From positions 186,001 to 250,000 of the forward strand of contig NZ_JAPCHY010000005.1 in assembly GCF_026107455.2 (NCBI RefSeq): a stretch of DNA of 64,000 nucleotides, written 5' to 3'. This DNA comes from Xanthomonas chitinilytica (GTDB taxonomy: Bacteria > Pseudomonadota > Gammaproteobacteria > Xanthomonadales > Xanthomonadaceae). The notes under the pieces were generated by a model that had not been told where the DNA came from, did not search any database, and was given only the letters and a program-made list of their open reading frames with translations. Shown in pieces: positions 40,592-50,199 of this stretch; the first letter of the stretch is position 1, and every line of letters begins with the position of its first letter. A program made the translations under genes and the position numbers.

Positions 40592-41245
40592 ATGACCACC
40601 CCTCGTACCAATCGGATGGCGCGCTGGGCGCTCTCCTTGGCCCTCTTTTTCGCAGGCTGTGCAATTACGTTTATCGTATGTCGCGAGCTTATCCGGGAGG
40701 CCGCGGACAGTGGTCTCGAGCGCCGCAAGGAGGTGATCGCTGATGATCGTCAACGCATCCGAATCCCGGGCATCGGCGTGGTGGAGTACCAGCGGCTGTT
40801 CGAGGCAGTGAGCGAGCCTGGCGAAACCATGGACGAGTTCGCGGCGCGGATCGGCCCCCGGCTGCGGGAGTTCAGCGACCAGACCGGGTTCGAGGCATGT
40901 GGCGTGATTGCAACGGATGGCCAGCGCTTTGGTGTAGTGATCGGGTCTAATCGCTCACACGTGGCGTGCGCCAACTTCACGTCGAAGGTGCCAGTGGGAA
41001 TGCAGGCGACGGAAGAGACGATTCACAGTCACGGCCGTAATCGCAGCTTCAACGCCAATCGAAACGATGTCGCCCTGCAAGGCCAGTTCTTCCACGGTCA
41101 AGTTGGCCTGAGGGGTGTAGCAGGGCAGAACGTTCGGGAGTTCTCCGCTATGGATTACGAAGGGGGGCCTGGCTACCTGGCTACGCCGAACGGTGTCATT
41201 CACCAGCGAGGGCAGGGCACGACCCGGACGGTGTCTGGGCCCTAA
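40592..41245 (+). CDS. Membrane-anchored JAB/DUF4329-like protein
   Basis: The 217-residue product has an N-terminal membrane helix (RWALSLALFFAGCAITFIV). In the exported C-terminal part, HSHG (near residue 145) and FSAMDYEGGPGYLATPNGVI (near 185) resemble the HxH ... SxxD ... TPxG pattern of JAB-like peptidase families such as DUF4329. The catalytic assignment is tentative because the spacing between HSH and SAMD is long. It converges with the tip-pilin gene, which suggests an envelope or pilus role. Confidence 0.6.
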   Translation: MTTPRTNRMARWALSLALFFAGCAITFIVCRELIREAADSGLERRKEVIADDRQRIRIPGIGVVEYQRLFEAVSEPGETMDEFAARIGPRLREFSDQTGFEACGVIATDGQRFGVVIGSNRSHVACANFTSKVPVGMQATEETIHSHGRNRSFNANRNDVALQGQFFHGQVGLRGVAGQNVREFSAMDYEGGPGYLATPNGVIHQRGQGTTRTVSGP

Positions 41246-41289
41246 TTTCTTCGCTTCGCCACGCATCTAAAGGTGCGGTGGCGCTTAGC

Positions 41290-43140
41290 TTAGATCGCCT
41301 CGCAGAACATCCGGCGCGGCTCAGAGTGCCAGCTGTTTCGCACCATGTGGTAGCAAGACGAGCCGGTCGGGAACGGAGTGATCTCGGCTCGGCATTGCCG
41401 GGATGTATTGCCGGCCCTGGCGGTCTCGCAGGCAGCAAGGTTCGGGAAGGAGCCAAACGAATTGACAAAGCCCACGCCGTCGAAGTAGCTGCCGGAGCAG
41501 TAGCATCCTGGTAAAGGCGGCAGCACATTACATGTGTTGGAAACGGTGGCCCACTCGCTGACGCCCGCCCATGCACTCCACGCACTCCAAGGCGTCCAGG
41601 ACACGGGACCGGTTGCGGTCGGGCACGATGCCGTGCGGGTTTGCGTGCGGACTTCAGAACGCGATTGAGTGATGGCGCCAGACTGACCGGCCGGGCACGA
41701 CAGCGTTTGAGTTGCTGTACGCGTTTCGGTGTTGGTCTGCGTGCTTGGCGATGGCACCACGCAGTTGGCCACGCAATCGCCATTGTCCACGAACACCCCA
41801 GAGGTGCCATCCCACACCCAGCCGGTGTTGGTCGGCGAGCCGGTGGGGCTCGGGCACGTCCACGTGCGGCGCTCGCCCGTGGTCCAGTTGCTGCCTGTGC
41901 CGGTCATACCTGCCGGGCAGGCCCCCTTATACGGAGCCGGCCGCCATTCCGGGGCCGGCGCCACGCACGTGGCCGTGCCGCGGCAGGTGTTGCGGATGGT
42001 TTCCCAAGGTGTCCAGTCAGGTGTGGCGGTTGGTGAAGAGCAAGACGATGAGCGAACCTGGATGATCGGGGGTAGAGACGGGCTGGTCTGACCTGGCGGG
42101 CAGGATAGCTGTCGCTCCTCTGTGGTAGGCGTGCAGGTGGCGCCTGGAACGGGTGATTGACAGGTGGTGGAGGTTGTCGTCCACGGGGTGTACGTCCCCG
42201 CACAACTGTCCAGTGTGCGCTGTTGAATGATGTGCCCCGTCTGGCCGGCTGGGCAGGCCTCCACCCGAGTGAACGTTTCAGTCGAGCAGCTGTCGGCCAC
42301 GACAGGCGGCGTGACAGTGGGAGGTGGGGAGACCGCTGCGGCGCAAGTGTTGTCGGTGGTCGTCCAGGCGGTGTAGACCAACGCGTTGCCAGGGCCCGTG
42401 CAGGTGCCGTCGCGTTCCTGCGTGATTGAGCCGATCTGCCCAGCTGGACATGCGACTTGCTGAGTCTCGTGAACCGGTTTGCAGCGGGGGGCTGGCACCG
42501 GCGTTGCGGCTGTGGTGGCAGCAATAGCACGAGCCGGCGCGAAGTACAGGAACACACTAGGCGCACGAGAGCCAGAACAGGTTTCAGCAATCTGCTCGGG
42601 GCTGGCTGTCAGCTTGCCCCGGGAGGCCAAGGCGGTTGCCCCTGAGTCGTCCAGGCCATTGCGGGCGACACTCACCTGGTGGGCGATTGAGTAGGTGGCC
42701 GTCACAAGGCGGGAGCACTCGTTGGCAGTCAGGCCTTGGTAGGCCAGGCGATAGCCGCTGTTGGGCACAGCAGGCCCGGTCCCGGTATCCACGCTCCACG
42801 CCGCTAGGTTGAGCTCGCCGGAGCCCAGGGCCGTCGTGAGGGTGGCGGTGCCGCCGGCATCCTTGCCCAGGTTCAGGCCAGCGCGCGCCGCGCCGCGGGT
42901 GCTCAGGTACTCGGCACCGTTGGTGCCCAGAGCCGCGAAGTTCGGTTGAAGCGCGAACATCGAGTCGACCGTCTTGACGATGTCCTCGACCTGGCGTTGT
43001 TCCTTTTCCACCGCAGCCGTGACGGAGGTCTTCTTGGCGAACACAAACAATCCTGCAGTGGCCGCGGCAACGATGGCGCAGACCAGGATGATCTCGATGA
43101 GAGTGATGCCGCGCTGATCGCGCGTAGACGTAATGAGCAT
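41290..43140 (-). CDS. Large type IV pilin-like protein (PilV-like minor/tip pilin)
   Basis: The 616-residue protein begins with a type IV prepilin signal: QRG cleavage site followed by ITLIEIILVCAIVAAATAG. A PilS/PilV-type pilin region (GYRLAYQGLTANECSRLVTA) covers residues ~15-190. The rest is Thr/Ser/Pro-rich with at least five CPAGQ-type repeats (CPAGQIGSITQ, CPAGQTGHIIQ, CPPGQTSPS, CPAGMTGTG, CPAGQSGAITQ) and many cysteines. This layout matches a tip adhesin that recognises recipient cells, as PilV does for R64-type thin pili. Prepilin peptidase and assembly genes are absent from the element. Confidence 0.8.
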   Translation of the reverse strand: MLITSTRDQRGITLIEIILVCAIVAAATAGLFVFAKKTSVTAAVEKEQRQVEDIVKTVDSMFALQPNFAALGTNGAEYLSTRGAARAGLNLGKDAGGTATLTTALGSGELNLAAWSVDTGTGPAVPNSGYRLAYQGLTANECSRLVTATYSIAHQVSVARNGLDDSGATALASRGKLTASPEQIAETCSGSRAPSVFLYFAPARAIAATTAATPVPAPRCKPVHETQQVACPAGQIGSITQERDGTCTGPGNALVYTAWTTTDNTCAAAVSPPPTVTPPVVADSCSTETFTRVEACPAGQTGHIIQQRTLDSCAGTYTPWTTTSTTCQSPVPGATCTPTTEERQLSCPPGQTSPSLPPIIQVRSSSCSSPTATPDWTPWETIRNTCRGTATCVAPAPEWRPAPYKGACPAGMTGTGSNWTTGERRTWTCPSPTGSPTNTGWVWDGTSGVFVDNGDCVANCVVPSPSTQTNTETRTATQTLSCPAGQSGAITQSRSEVRTQTRTASCPTATGPVSWTPWSAWSAWAGVSEWATVSNTCNVLPPLPGCYCSGSYFDGVGFVNSFGSFPNLAACETARAGNTSRQCRAEITPFPTGSSCYHMVRNSWHSEPRRMFCEAI

Positions 43141-43232
43141 GGGCGACAGTTCCGGATGTACCTCTCTCCAAGGTATGGAAAGGTTCGGATCTGTCGAATC
43201 ACGCAGGGTTACTCAGCACGAGGCGGTTCGCA

Positions 43233-43271
43233 CAAAAAAGAAGCGGCGGGCCCATGCTCAGGAGCCGCCGC
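43233..43271 (-). terminator. Rho-independent terminator, minus strand
   Basis: On the minus strand GCGGCGG and CCGCCGC (43271-43265 and 43249-43243) form a stem followed by TTCTTTTTTG (43242-43233). It lies downstream of the decayed DUF4238-like gene and isolates it from the pilin gene. Confidence 0.75.
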
Positions 43272-43349
43272 CTCTGTCGGCGAGAATTAGCACATTCCTA
43301 ATCCGACGGGGCCAGGCTAGCAGAGGGCCGACGGGGCGCAAGAGGGGGA

Positions 43350-43825
43350 TTATTTCAAGCGCCGGCTCATCGACTGAATGATGTCGTCTTCGGTATCAAT
43401 GGGGACGAGCGAGCCAATGGACGATCGAAGGGAGTCCAGGACCTGGTCTGTGTCACGGTCGCTGACGAAGAACTCCAAGGACAGCGAAGCACTGAACCTG
43501 TTGATGTCCATGACGCCAGGGAGAGGCGAGGATGGGGCACCGAACCGACAATGCAGCGGGATGGCGATACCGGCAAAAACACCTTCTCGATCTCGGCCCC
43601 ATCTGTGAATGAGGATGTCACGAGGCGCGGTCTCCCATCGGTGAACATCGCAAATGGTCCGCAGTCCCCGAGAATGAAAAACTCTCCGGGTGACGCAATA
43701 AGGCAGGTAAATTCCATCTTGCTTGCCAGCTGGTTGGCTCGCGCTGGCATTGCCGGATCCTTGGCCAGTGCTTTCAGAAAGGCGCCGTGCGCAACGCTGC
43801 TGGCTTCATCGCGGAGCTTGGACAT
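43350..43825 (-). pseudogene. Frameshifted, truncated DUF4238-like gene
   Basis: The first frame reads VAHGAFLKALAKDPAMPARA ... FTCLIASPGEFFILGD ... EIEKVFLPVSPSRCIVGS, a pattern I associate with the C-terminal half of DUF4238 proteins. Near 43540 coding character switches to another frame that continues MDINRFSASLSLEFFVSDRD and stops at 43350, preceded by GAPSSPLPGV. A single-base indel would join the two. The family N-terminus is also missing. DUF4238 genes are common cargo of defence islands. A sequencing error at the shift cannot be excluded. Confidence 0.65.
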
Positions 43826-43936
43826 CACTCTGGGCAGGTAGGGCAGAGGGCGTGGAACCGAGCGATGGCCCTGTGTGACAATCACGAACGAACCTGCGCC
43901 CCGCCCAAGGTGCCCTGAAGTAGCCAGATCGAACTC

Positions 43937-45892
43937 ATGACCCAACCCGAAAAGCCGACAGACCTTCTTGCCCGTCTTGGCCAGCTAGGCGCTCCCGAAC
44001 TGCGGCGACTGCTTGTGGAGCACCTCACTAAGCGCAAGCTGGGTCTGACTTGGGAGCGCAACGCCATCGAGCACGATGAAGCGTTGAACGCCGACATCGT
44101 TCTGCCTCGGCTCGTACCAGAGCTCAGCCACAAGCCAACGAATGCGGGCGAGAAGTTCGTACACCGCAACCTGATCATCGAGGGTGACAACTTCGATGCA
44201 CTGCGCCTGCTGAAAGCTACACACGCGGGCCGCGTCCGGGTGATCTACATCGATCCGCCATACAACACCGGCAATAAGGACTGGGTCTACAACGATCGCT
44301 ACGTCGGAAAGGCTGACCGGTGGCGGCACTCCCAGTGGTTGGAGTTCCTGTATCGACGCCTGTTGCTTGCGCGGGAGCTTCTGGCACCCGACGGCGTCAT
44401 TCTGGTGTCAATCAATGACGAAAATCGATCCCGGCTTGAGCTGCTGATGGATGAGGTCTTCCCTGGGCGGAGGCTTGGAAGTCTGGTTTGGCGGACGAAA
44501 GATACCGGCAACGACCTGTCTCAACGGTTCAGTCATGTCCACGAACATGTGCTGGTCTATGCCAATCCAGGGTTCGCATTCAATGGCCGGCCTACGGACA
44601 GGAAGAAGTTCCGCAATCCAGACGATGACGAGCGCGGAGAATGGTCGCCTCAGCCGCTTACGGCGAATAAGACGTTCCTCGAGCGTCCGAATACGTACTA
44701 CCCGATTCAAAACCCTGATACGGGCTACTGGTATCCCTGTGATCCGGATAGCACTTGGCGTTTTGCTTCGGAGAAGGAGATCCGGAGGCGGCTCGACAAC
44801 GACGAGGAAGCAGTTGCCGCGGCCCTTGATGGACTGCGCAGTGACACCATCGAGCAGCTCATCGAGAAGAAGCTGATCTACTTCCCCCCGTGCAATCCTG
44901 AGGATGTCATGCAGTTCGACACCCGGGATGATCTGCTGGCAGCTATCCAGGAAGGGAGGGGGCCTGCCCTACCCAAGAAGAAGACGCCGCTACTGCGAGA
45001 AGAGCTTCCAGACCTGGACTTCTGGATCGGAAAGCCGATTGCCGCGGGGCGTCCCTCACGCAAGGAGCACTGGACCGCGCGCCCTGAGGAAGAGCGCCTG
45101 GCGCCATTGAGTAGTTGGATCGCGGGCATCAATGAGGAGGTTGCCGATGATGACGAGTACATCGAGGCTGTCATAACTATGCGTAGCACCCGTGGTGGCG
45201 TCGCTACAGAGGAAGTGAAGTCGGTCCTCGGCGGTAAGGCCTTCCCCTATCCGAAGCCGTTGAGCCTGCTGAAGGGGTTGCTGGAACAGGCGACGCGCCC
45301 GGACGATACGGTGCTGGATTTTTTTGCTGGCTCCGGGACTACTGCGCATGCGCTACTTCAACTGAATGCCGAAGATGGAGGGCAGCGGCGCTACATTCTG
45401 TGCTCAAGCACGGAGGCAACCGACAAAGAGCCGAACAAGAACGTTTGCCGCGACGTGTGCGCTGCTCGCATGCGTCGAGTCATCACTGGCTACAACGGAA
45501 GTGCTGGGTTCACCGTGGAGCAAGGTGGGGAGTTCGCCTATCTGACGCTCAACAAGCTGGCAGCAGCGGACCTTCCGTTCGAGGCCAAGGCAAGCAATGC
45601 CGCGGCGCTACTGAGCCTGCGACTGGCTCACGCAGTGTGGGAGTTCAACGAAGGACTCGTTCAGCACATTGCCAGAGCCGATGACTACGACATTCTTCTG
45701 TGTGCCGAGGTCACAGCAGCTGCCGTGGAGGAGTTGGCCGCGTGGCCCAGGGCGCATGGCGTGCAACGTCTATCCGTGTATTGCGATAGGCCGATTGCGT
45801 TGCAGGAGGCGCTGGACGCGCACGGCATCGATGCTAGCTGCTATAGCCTTGTTGAGGCACTTCTGAGTGGCCAGGTCGGAGGTCGCGCATGA
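43937..45892 (+). CDS. Type III restriction-modification methyltransferase (Mod)
   Basis: The 651-residue protein has the adenine-methyltransferase motif IV VIYIDPPYNTGNKDW (near residue 101) before motif I LDFFAGSGTTAHALLQL (near 460), the beta-class order of type III Mod. The region between holds the target-recognition domain. Mod methylates one strand of an asymmetric site and is also needed by Res for cleavage. Its stop overlaps the res start by four bases. Confidence 0.94.
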   Translation: MTQPEKPTDLLARLGQLGAPELRRLLVEHLTKRKLGLTWERNAIEHDEALNADIVLPRLVPELSHKPTNAGEKFVHRNLIIEGDNFDALRLLKATHAGRVRVIYIDPPYNTGNKDWVYNDRYVGKADRWRHSQWLEFLYRRLLLARELLAPDGVILVSINDENRSRLELLMDEVFPGRRLGSLVWRTKDTGNDLSQRFSHVHEHVLVYANPGFAFNGRPTDRKKFRNPDDDERGEWSPQPLTANKTFLERPNTYYPIQNPDTGYWYPCDPDSTWRFASEKEIRRRLDNDEEAVAAALDGLRSDTIEQLIEKKLIYFPPCNPEDVMQFDTRDDLLAAIQEGRGPALPKKKTPLLREELPDLDFWIGKPIAAGRPSRKEHWTARPEEERLAPLSSWIAGINEEVADDDEYIEAVITMRSTRGGVATEEVKSVLGGKAFPYPKPLSLLKGLLEQATRPDDTVLDFFAGSGTTAHALLQLNAEDGGQRRYILCSSTEATDKEPNKNVCRDVCAARMRRVITGYNGSAGFTVEQGGEFAYLTLNKLAAADLPFEAKASNAAALLSLRLAHAVWEFNEGLVQHIARADDYDILLCAEVTAAAVEELAAWPRAHGVQRLSVYCDRPIALQEALDAHGIDASCYSLVEALLSGQVGGRA

Positions 45893-48573
45893 ACATGGAC
45901 TTCGTCGCTGCGCAGACGTCCAGTCATGAACCCATTGGCTTCCAGAAGGACATCATCAACAACCTGTCGACCGCCCTGCTAAGCCATCCATCGCCCCCCG
46001 TCTTGCTGCGCTCCCCCACCGGCTCAGGAAAGACCTTCATGCTGGTGCGGGCCCTGTCCAAGGTGTCGGCGGCTCAGGACACCGTGTGGCTATGGTTCGT
46101 GCCCTATGTGAACCTGGTCCAGCAGACTGAGGACGCCATCCTGGGCAATGCGGACGGGCAGCTGTTCCCCGTCATGCTTTCCCGCGGGCGCAACCAGGAG
46201 CCCAGCAAGGGCATGGTCCTGCTGTCCACGGCGGCGGGCGTGGCTAGTGCCAAGGATCGCAAGACGGGCTACTCCAGTGGAGCGGACGACGATCAGCGGG
46301 CGCTGAACGAGTTCGTTGAGCTGGCGCGTGCCCGCAAGCTCAAAATCGGCTTGGTCGTGGACGAGGCCCACATTGGCCTGAAGACCGGAACGGAGTTTGG
46401 CGCGTTCGCGCTGTGGGTCAATCCCGACTACATGGTGATGGCGTCGGCCACGCCTAAGGACGCGGTCCTGGACCAGTTCTTGGCCCAGTCCGGCAAGCAA
46501 GCTCGCACGTCGTTCGTCGTGAGTCGGGCCCAGGCGGTCGAAGCCCGCTTGAACAAGAAGTACATCGAGGCGGTGAAGTACGACCTACAGCGGTCCATCT
46601 CCACCGTTGCCGACCTCAAACGGACCGTACTGCGGCAGGCCTGGAAGAAGCACCTGTGGTTGAAGAAGATCCTCAAGGCAGAGGGGATCGACCTGACGCC
46701 GCTCCTGCTGGTCCAGGTCGCCAACGGCGACAAGACCGTGGACGAAGCCCGGGAGGATCTGATCCGCCTGTGTCGGGTGCCCATGGGGGCCATTGGCGTT
46801 CATTCGTCCGACGAGCCCGATCCGGTTCTGATGGCGGCCATTGCCAATGACCACAGCAAAGAAGTCCTGATCTTCAAGCAGTCGGCGGGCACGGGATTCG
46901 ATGCTCCGCGGGCGTTCGTTCTGGCATCGACGAAGCTGGTCAACGACGCGGACTTCGCCATGCAGTTCATCGGGCGCGTCATGCGTGTGGCACCCCAGGT
47001 GCGGGACGCCTTCCCCAAGCCACAGGAAATCCCCGACTCTCTGGATACGGCTTTCATCTACTTGGCCGATGGAGAGGCCCAGGCGGGCTTCCAGTCGGCA
47101 GTGAACACGGTCGGTGCGGTCAAGAGCCAGCTGGAAGGCCAGACCGAACAGATGATCGTCAAGCAGACCAAGAGCGGCGCGACGGTCATCACCAACAAGA
47201 CCTCGCCCCAGCTGCCGGCGTTCTACGACGGAACAAAGCCGCCGCCGACCAGAACCATTGAGGAACCGGACGAAGAAGAAGACGAGGCGCTGCCGAGTAC
47301 CGGTACCGATCAACCTGGCCTGTTCGGGAAGGACACGAGTGCCGACACGGGCACCACGATCATGGAGACGGACTGGGTGGTGGATACCACACCCAAGCCG
47401 GCTGGCGTTCCTGCGGACGAGAACGAAATCCTGGAACGGCTCAAGGAGCAGGGGCTCAAGGCTTACAGGCTCAACTTGAAGCTGCCAGGAGCGCCCACGG
47501 TGTTCCAGCAGGAGAGTAGGCCGGCGATGGCCGACATGGCCAAGGTGTCGGCACATGTAGCCATGAACCTGCCATTGACCGAGGACAAGGTCGCTTTCGC
47601 AGTACGCGCCGCCTACAACCTGCTGCGCGACAAGGAGATCCACACCGAACTAACCAAGGACGAGGACAACGTCCGAACGGAAGAAGTCACGGTCATCACG
47701 GACCGGGGCTCGTTGGCGCGGGATGCGGCTGCCCTCCTGAAGAAGATCCCGCAGGTGGAAGACGCCGACGTCAAGATCATCATCGGGACGCTGGCTGGGC
47801 GGCTGAGGGAGGATGTAGCAGTGCCTCCTTCTGATTCAAGTTCATCCGTACTGGACGACAAGCAGCTGGATCGATTGGCGCGAGACGCTGCCTGCTGGGT
47901 GGTCCGCCGAGACGCCCAACGGATCGGTGAGATGGTCCAGGATGCCATTGCGGAGTTTGCGACCATCGGTAGTGCATCGCCGCTGCCCCAGTTCCTGCTT
48001 TACCCGTTGAGCAAGGCGCTCGATCAGGCGCAGAAGAACCTCTACGGCGTTGTCCCGCCGCTGGATGGCACGACTACGAGTGCCCGTGACAGCCTGGACA
48101 TCGAAGGCCAGACGACCATGCTCAAGGAGACCTTGGCCCACTCAGGCGGGACGATCTCGGTTTTCGGGATCGATGGGTCGGCGGGCGTCAACCAGGAGGA
48201 ACGGGAGTTCATCCAGTCGATGGAGCGCGATGACCACGTCGTCTGGTGGCACCGCAACCCGTCGCGCAAGCCATGGTCCGTCCGGGTCGTGCGCAGTGAG
48301 CACAGGAACTATTTCTACCCAGACTTCATCGTCTGCCTGCAGTACCCCTTGGGGGAGTCGCCGGAGGTCCGGATGGTGGAGACAAAGGAAAGCACCAAGG
48401 ACGCTAGCCGCAAGGCGCAGCGCACGCCCAAGATCTACGGCAAGGTGCTGTTCGTCACTCGGGAAGACACGCGCCTGCGCATCGTCAATGATGACGGTAG
48501 CCTAGGAGACGAGTTCGACTGGGTCGATCTTACGCCGGCATGGAAGTGGATGGCGGCGCGGAGGAGTAGCTAG
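45889..48573 (+). CDS. Type III restriction endonuclease (Res)
   Basis: The 894-residue protein has an SF2 helicase core: Walker A LLRSPTGSGKTFMLV (near residue 42), DEAH box GLVVDEAHIGL (near 157), and FIGRVMRVAP as late motif (near 362). A PD-(D/E)xK nuclease lies near the C-terminus (YPDFIVCLQYP and RMVETKES, residues ~810-840). With Mod it should cut unmethylated DNA by translocation or diffusion after site binding. Confidence 0.94.
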   Translation: MNMDFVAAQTSSHEPIGFQKDIINNLSTALLSHPSPPVLLRSPTGSGKTFMLVRALSKVSAAQDTVWLWFVPYVNLVQQTEDAILGNADGQLFPVMLSRGRNQEPSKGMVLLSTAAGVASAKDRKTGYSSGADDDQRALNEFVELARARKLKIGLVVDEAHIGLKTGTEFGAFALWVNPDYMVMASATPKDAVLDQFLAQSGKQARTSFVVSRAQAVEARLNKKYIEAVKYDLQRSISTVADLKRTVLRQAWKKHLWLKKILKAEGIDLTPLLLVQVANGDKTVDEAREDLIRLCRVPMGAIGVHSSDEPDPVLMAAIANDHSKEVLIFKQSAGTGFDAPRAFVLASTKLVNDADFAMQFIGRVMRVAPQVRDAFPKPQEIPDSLDTAFIYLADGEAQAGFQSAVNTVGAVKSQLEGQTEQMIVKQTKSGATVITNKTSPQLPAFYDGTKPPPTRTIEEPDEEEDEALPSTGTDQPGLFGKDTSADTGTTIMETDWVVDTTPKPAGVPADENEILERLKEQGLKAYRLNLKLPGAPTVFQQESRPAMADMAKVSAHVAMNLPLTEDKVAFAVRAAYNLLRDKEIHTELTKDEDNVRTEEVTVITDRGSLARDAAALLKKIPQVEDADVKIIIGTLAGRLREDVAVPPSDSSSSVLDDKQLDRLARDAACWVVRRDAQRIGEMVQDAIAEFATIGSASPLPQFLLYPLSKALDQAQKNLYGVVPPLDGTTTSARDSLDIEGQTTMLKETLAHSGGTISVFGIDGSAGVNQEEREFIQSMERDDHVVWWHRNPSRKPWSVRVVRSEHRNYFYPDFIVCLQYPLGESPEVRMVETKESTKDASRKAQRTPKIYGKVLFVTREDTRLRIVNDDGSLGDEFDWVDLTPAWKWMAARRSS

Positions 48574-48588
48574 GATCTCGCAGATCGG

Positions 48589-50199
48589 ATGGGGGGAGTC
48601 GTGATTCGTAAGGTCGTCATCCGGAACTACCGCAAGTTCCGCAATCTCGACGTCGAGATGCTGCCGGGCACTAACGTCCTCGTCGGCAGCAACGACAGCG
48701 GGAAATCCACGCTGATAGAAGCGATCAACCTTGCGTTGACTGGGAGAGTCGGCGGCAGGGCGTTCGCTCAGGAACTGTCGCCTTACTACGTCAACCTGAA
48801 TGCCACGAAGGAGTACGTCCAGGCGCTTCAGTCCAATCCAAAGGCAGCCCCGCCGACCGTCATCGTCGAGGTGTACCTGGAAGATGGCGGCGAGGCTGAG
48901 ATACTGCGTGGAACAAACAACCTGCTAGGCGAGGATGCGTGCGGGGTACGTATCCAAGCCAAGCTTTCGCCTGAGTTCGCGGAAGAATACGCCAATTTTG
49001 TCACCGACCCAGACAGCATCAGGCTCGTCCCCATCGAATACTATCGGGTGGACTGGCTTGGTTTCTCTGGTAACGCCGTGACTGCACGGAGCGTTCCAGC
49101 GACGGCTTCTGTCGTCGATCCGGCGTCCGTTCGACTCCAGTCCGGCGTCGACTATCACATGCAGCAGATCATCCGGACGCACTTGGACCCCAAGGAGCGG
49201 GTCGAGCTGTCGCGACAGTACCGGTGCCTGCGCGAAGCTTTCAGCGATCAGGAGGCGGTGAAGGCGATCAACGAGAAGCTGAAAGGTGACAGCGAATCGC
49301 TGACGCAGCGGGCGCTGAGTCTGGCTATTGACATATCCCAGCGCTACACCTGGGAGAGCGGGCTGGTCGCCCACCTCGACGATCTTCCGTTTCAGTTCGT
49401 CAGCAAGGGAGAGCAGAGCGCGCTAAAGACGGTTCTGGCGGTGGGCAGGAAGGCCGATAGCGCGCAGGTCGTGCTGATCGAGGAGCCGGAAGCACACCTT
49501 TCGTTCGCTCACCTGCGGGCGCTGATGAAGCGCATCGAGGCCCAGTGCGAAGGAAAGCAGGTGATCGTCGCCACGCACAGCAACTTCGTGTTGAACAAGT
49601 TGGGATTGAAAAACATGATCCTGCTTGGGGAGGACGGAGCGCATACACGCCTCACCGATGTGCCCGACGCCACGGTCGAGTATTTCAAAAAATTGGCCGG
49701 GTTCGATACGCTCAGGCTGGTGCTCGCAAAGGGTGCGATCTTGGTTGAGGGGCCATCCGACGAGCTGATCGTGCAGCGCGGCTATCTGGATGCCAAGGGT
49801 AAACTGCCGATAGACGACGGGATCGACGTTATCAGCGTCGGCCTGTCGCACAAGCGCTTTCTTGACGTTGCGGTCAGGCTCAAGCGCCGGGTCTGGGCGG
49901 TGACCGACAACGATGGCAAGACATCCGACCAGATCAAGGAGCGTTTCGCCGAGTACGCTGGATACGATTTCGTGTCGGTGCACACCGGAAACGATCCGGA
50001 ACAGCGGACATTGGAGCCCCAGATCGTGGCGGCCAACGAACTGACCACCTTGAACGCGGCACTCGGGAAGTCCTATGCCTCAAAGGAAGAGGCTGTGGCG
50101 GCGATGATCGCAGACAAGACCGGCGCTGCCCTGGCGATCTTCGAGTCTGACACCGTAATCAAGATGCCGGAGTACCTGGCCGATGTCATCGGCGCCTAG
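48589..50199 (+). CDS. gajA: Gabija GajA-like OLD-family ATPase/TOPRIM nuclease
   Basis: The 536-residue protein has an ABC-type ATPase domain (VLVGSNDSGKSTLIEAI near residue 31; FVSKGEQSALKTVLAV signature near 268; VLIEEPEAHLSFAHL near 295) followed by a TOPRIM domain (AILVEGPSDELIVQRGYL near 380; VWAVTDNDGKT near 436). This is the OLD nuclease architecture of GajA, a DNA nicking enzyme controlled by nucleotides. The partner helicase gene overlaps by 17 bases. A GTG at 48601 (giving the start IRKVVIRNYRKF) is an alternative start. Confidence 0.85.
   Translation: MGGVVIRKVVIRNYRKFRNLDVEMLPGTNVLVGSNDSGKSTLIEAINLALTGRVGGRAFAQELSPYYVNLNATKEYVQALQSNPKAAPPTVIVEVYLEDGGEAEILRGTNNLLGEDACGVRIQAKLSPEFAEEYANFVTDPDSIRLVPIEYYRVDWLGFSGNAVTARSVPATASVVDPASVRLQSGVDYHMQQIIRTHLDPKERVELSRQYRCLREAFSDQEAVKAINEKLKGDSESLTQRALSLAIDISQRYTWESGLVAHLDDLPFQFVSKGEQSALKTVLAVGRKADSAQVVLIEEPEAHLSFAHLRALMKRIEAQCEGKQVIVATHSNFVLNKLGLKNMILLGEDGAHTRLTDVPDATVEYFKKLAGFDTLRLVLAKGAILVEGPSDELIVQRGYLDAKGKLPIDDGIDVISVGLSHKRFLDVAVRLKRRVWAVTDNDGKTSDQIKERFAEYAGYDFVSVHTGNDPEQRTLEPQIVAANELTTLNAALGKSYASKEEAVAAMIADKTGAALAIFESDTVIKMPEYLADVIGA

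Noticed and set aside
41290-43140. Shufflon at the 3' end of the PilV-like gene
   Set aside because: No inverted recombination sites or alternative C-terminal segments are visible next to it, and no shufflon recombinase is nearby.
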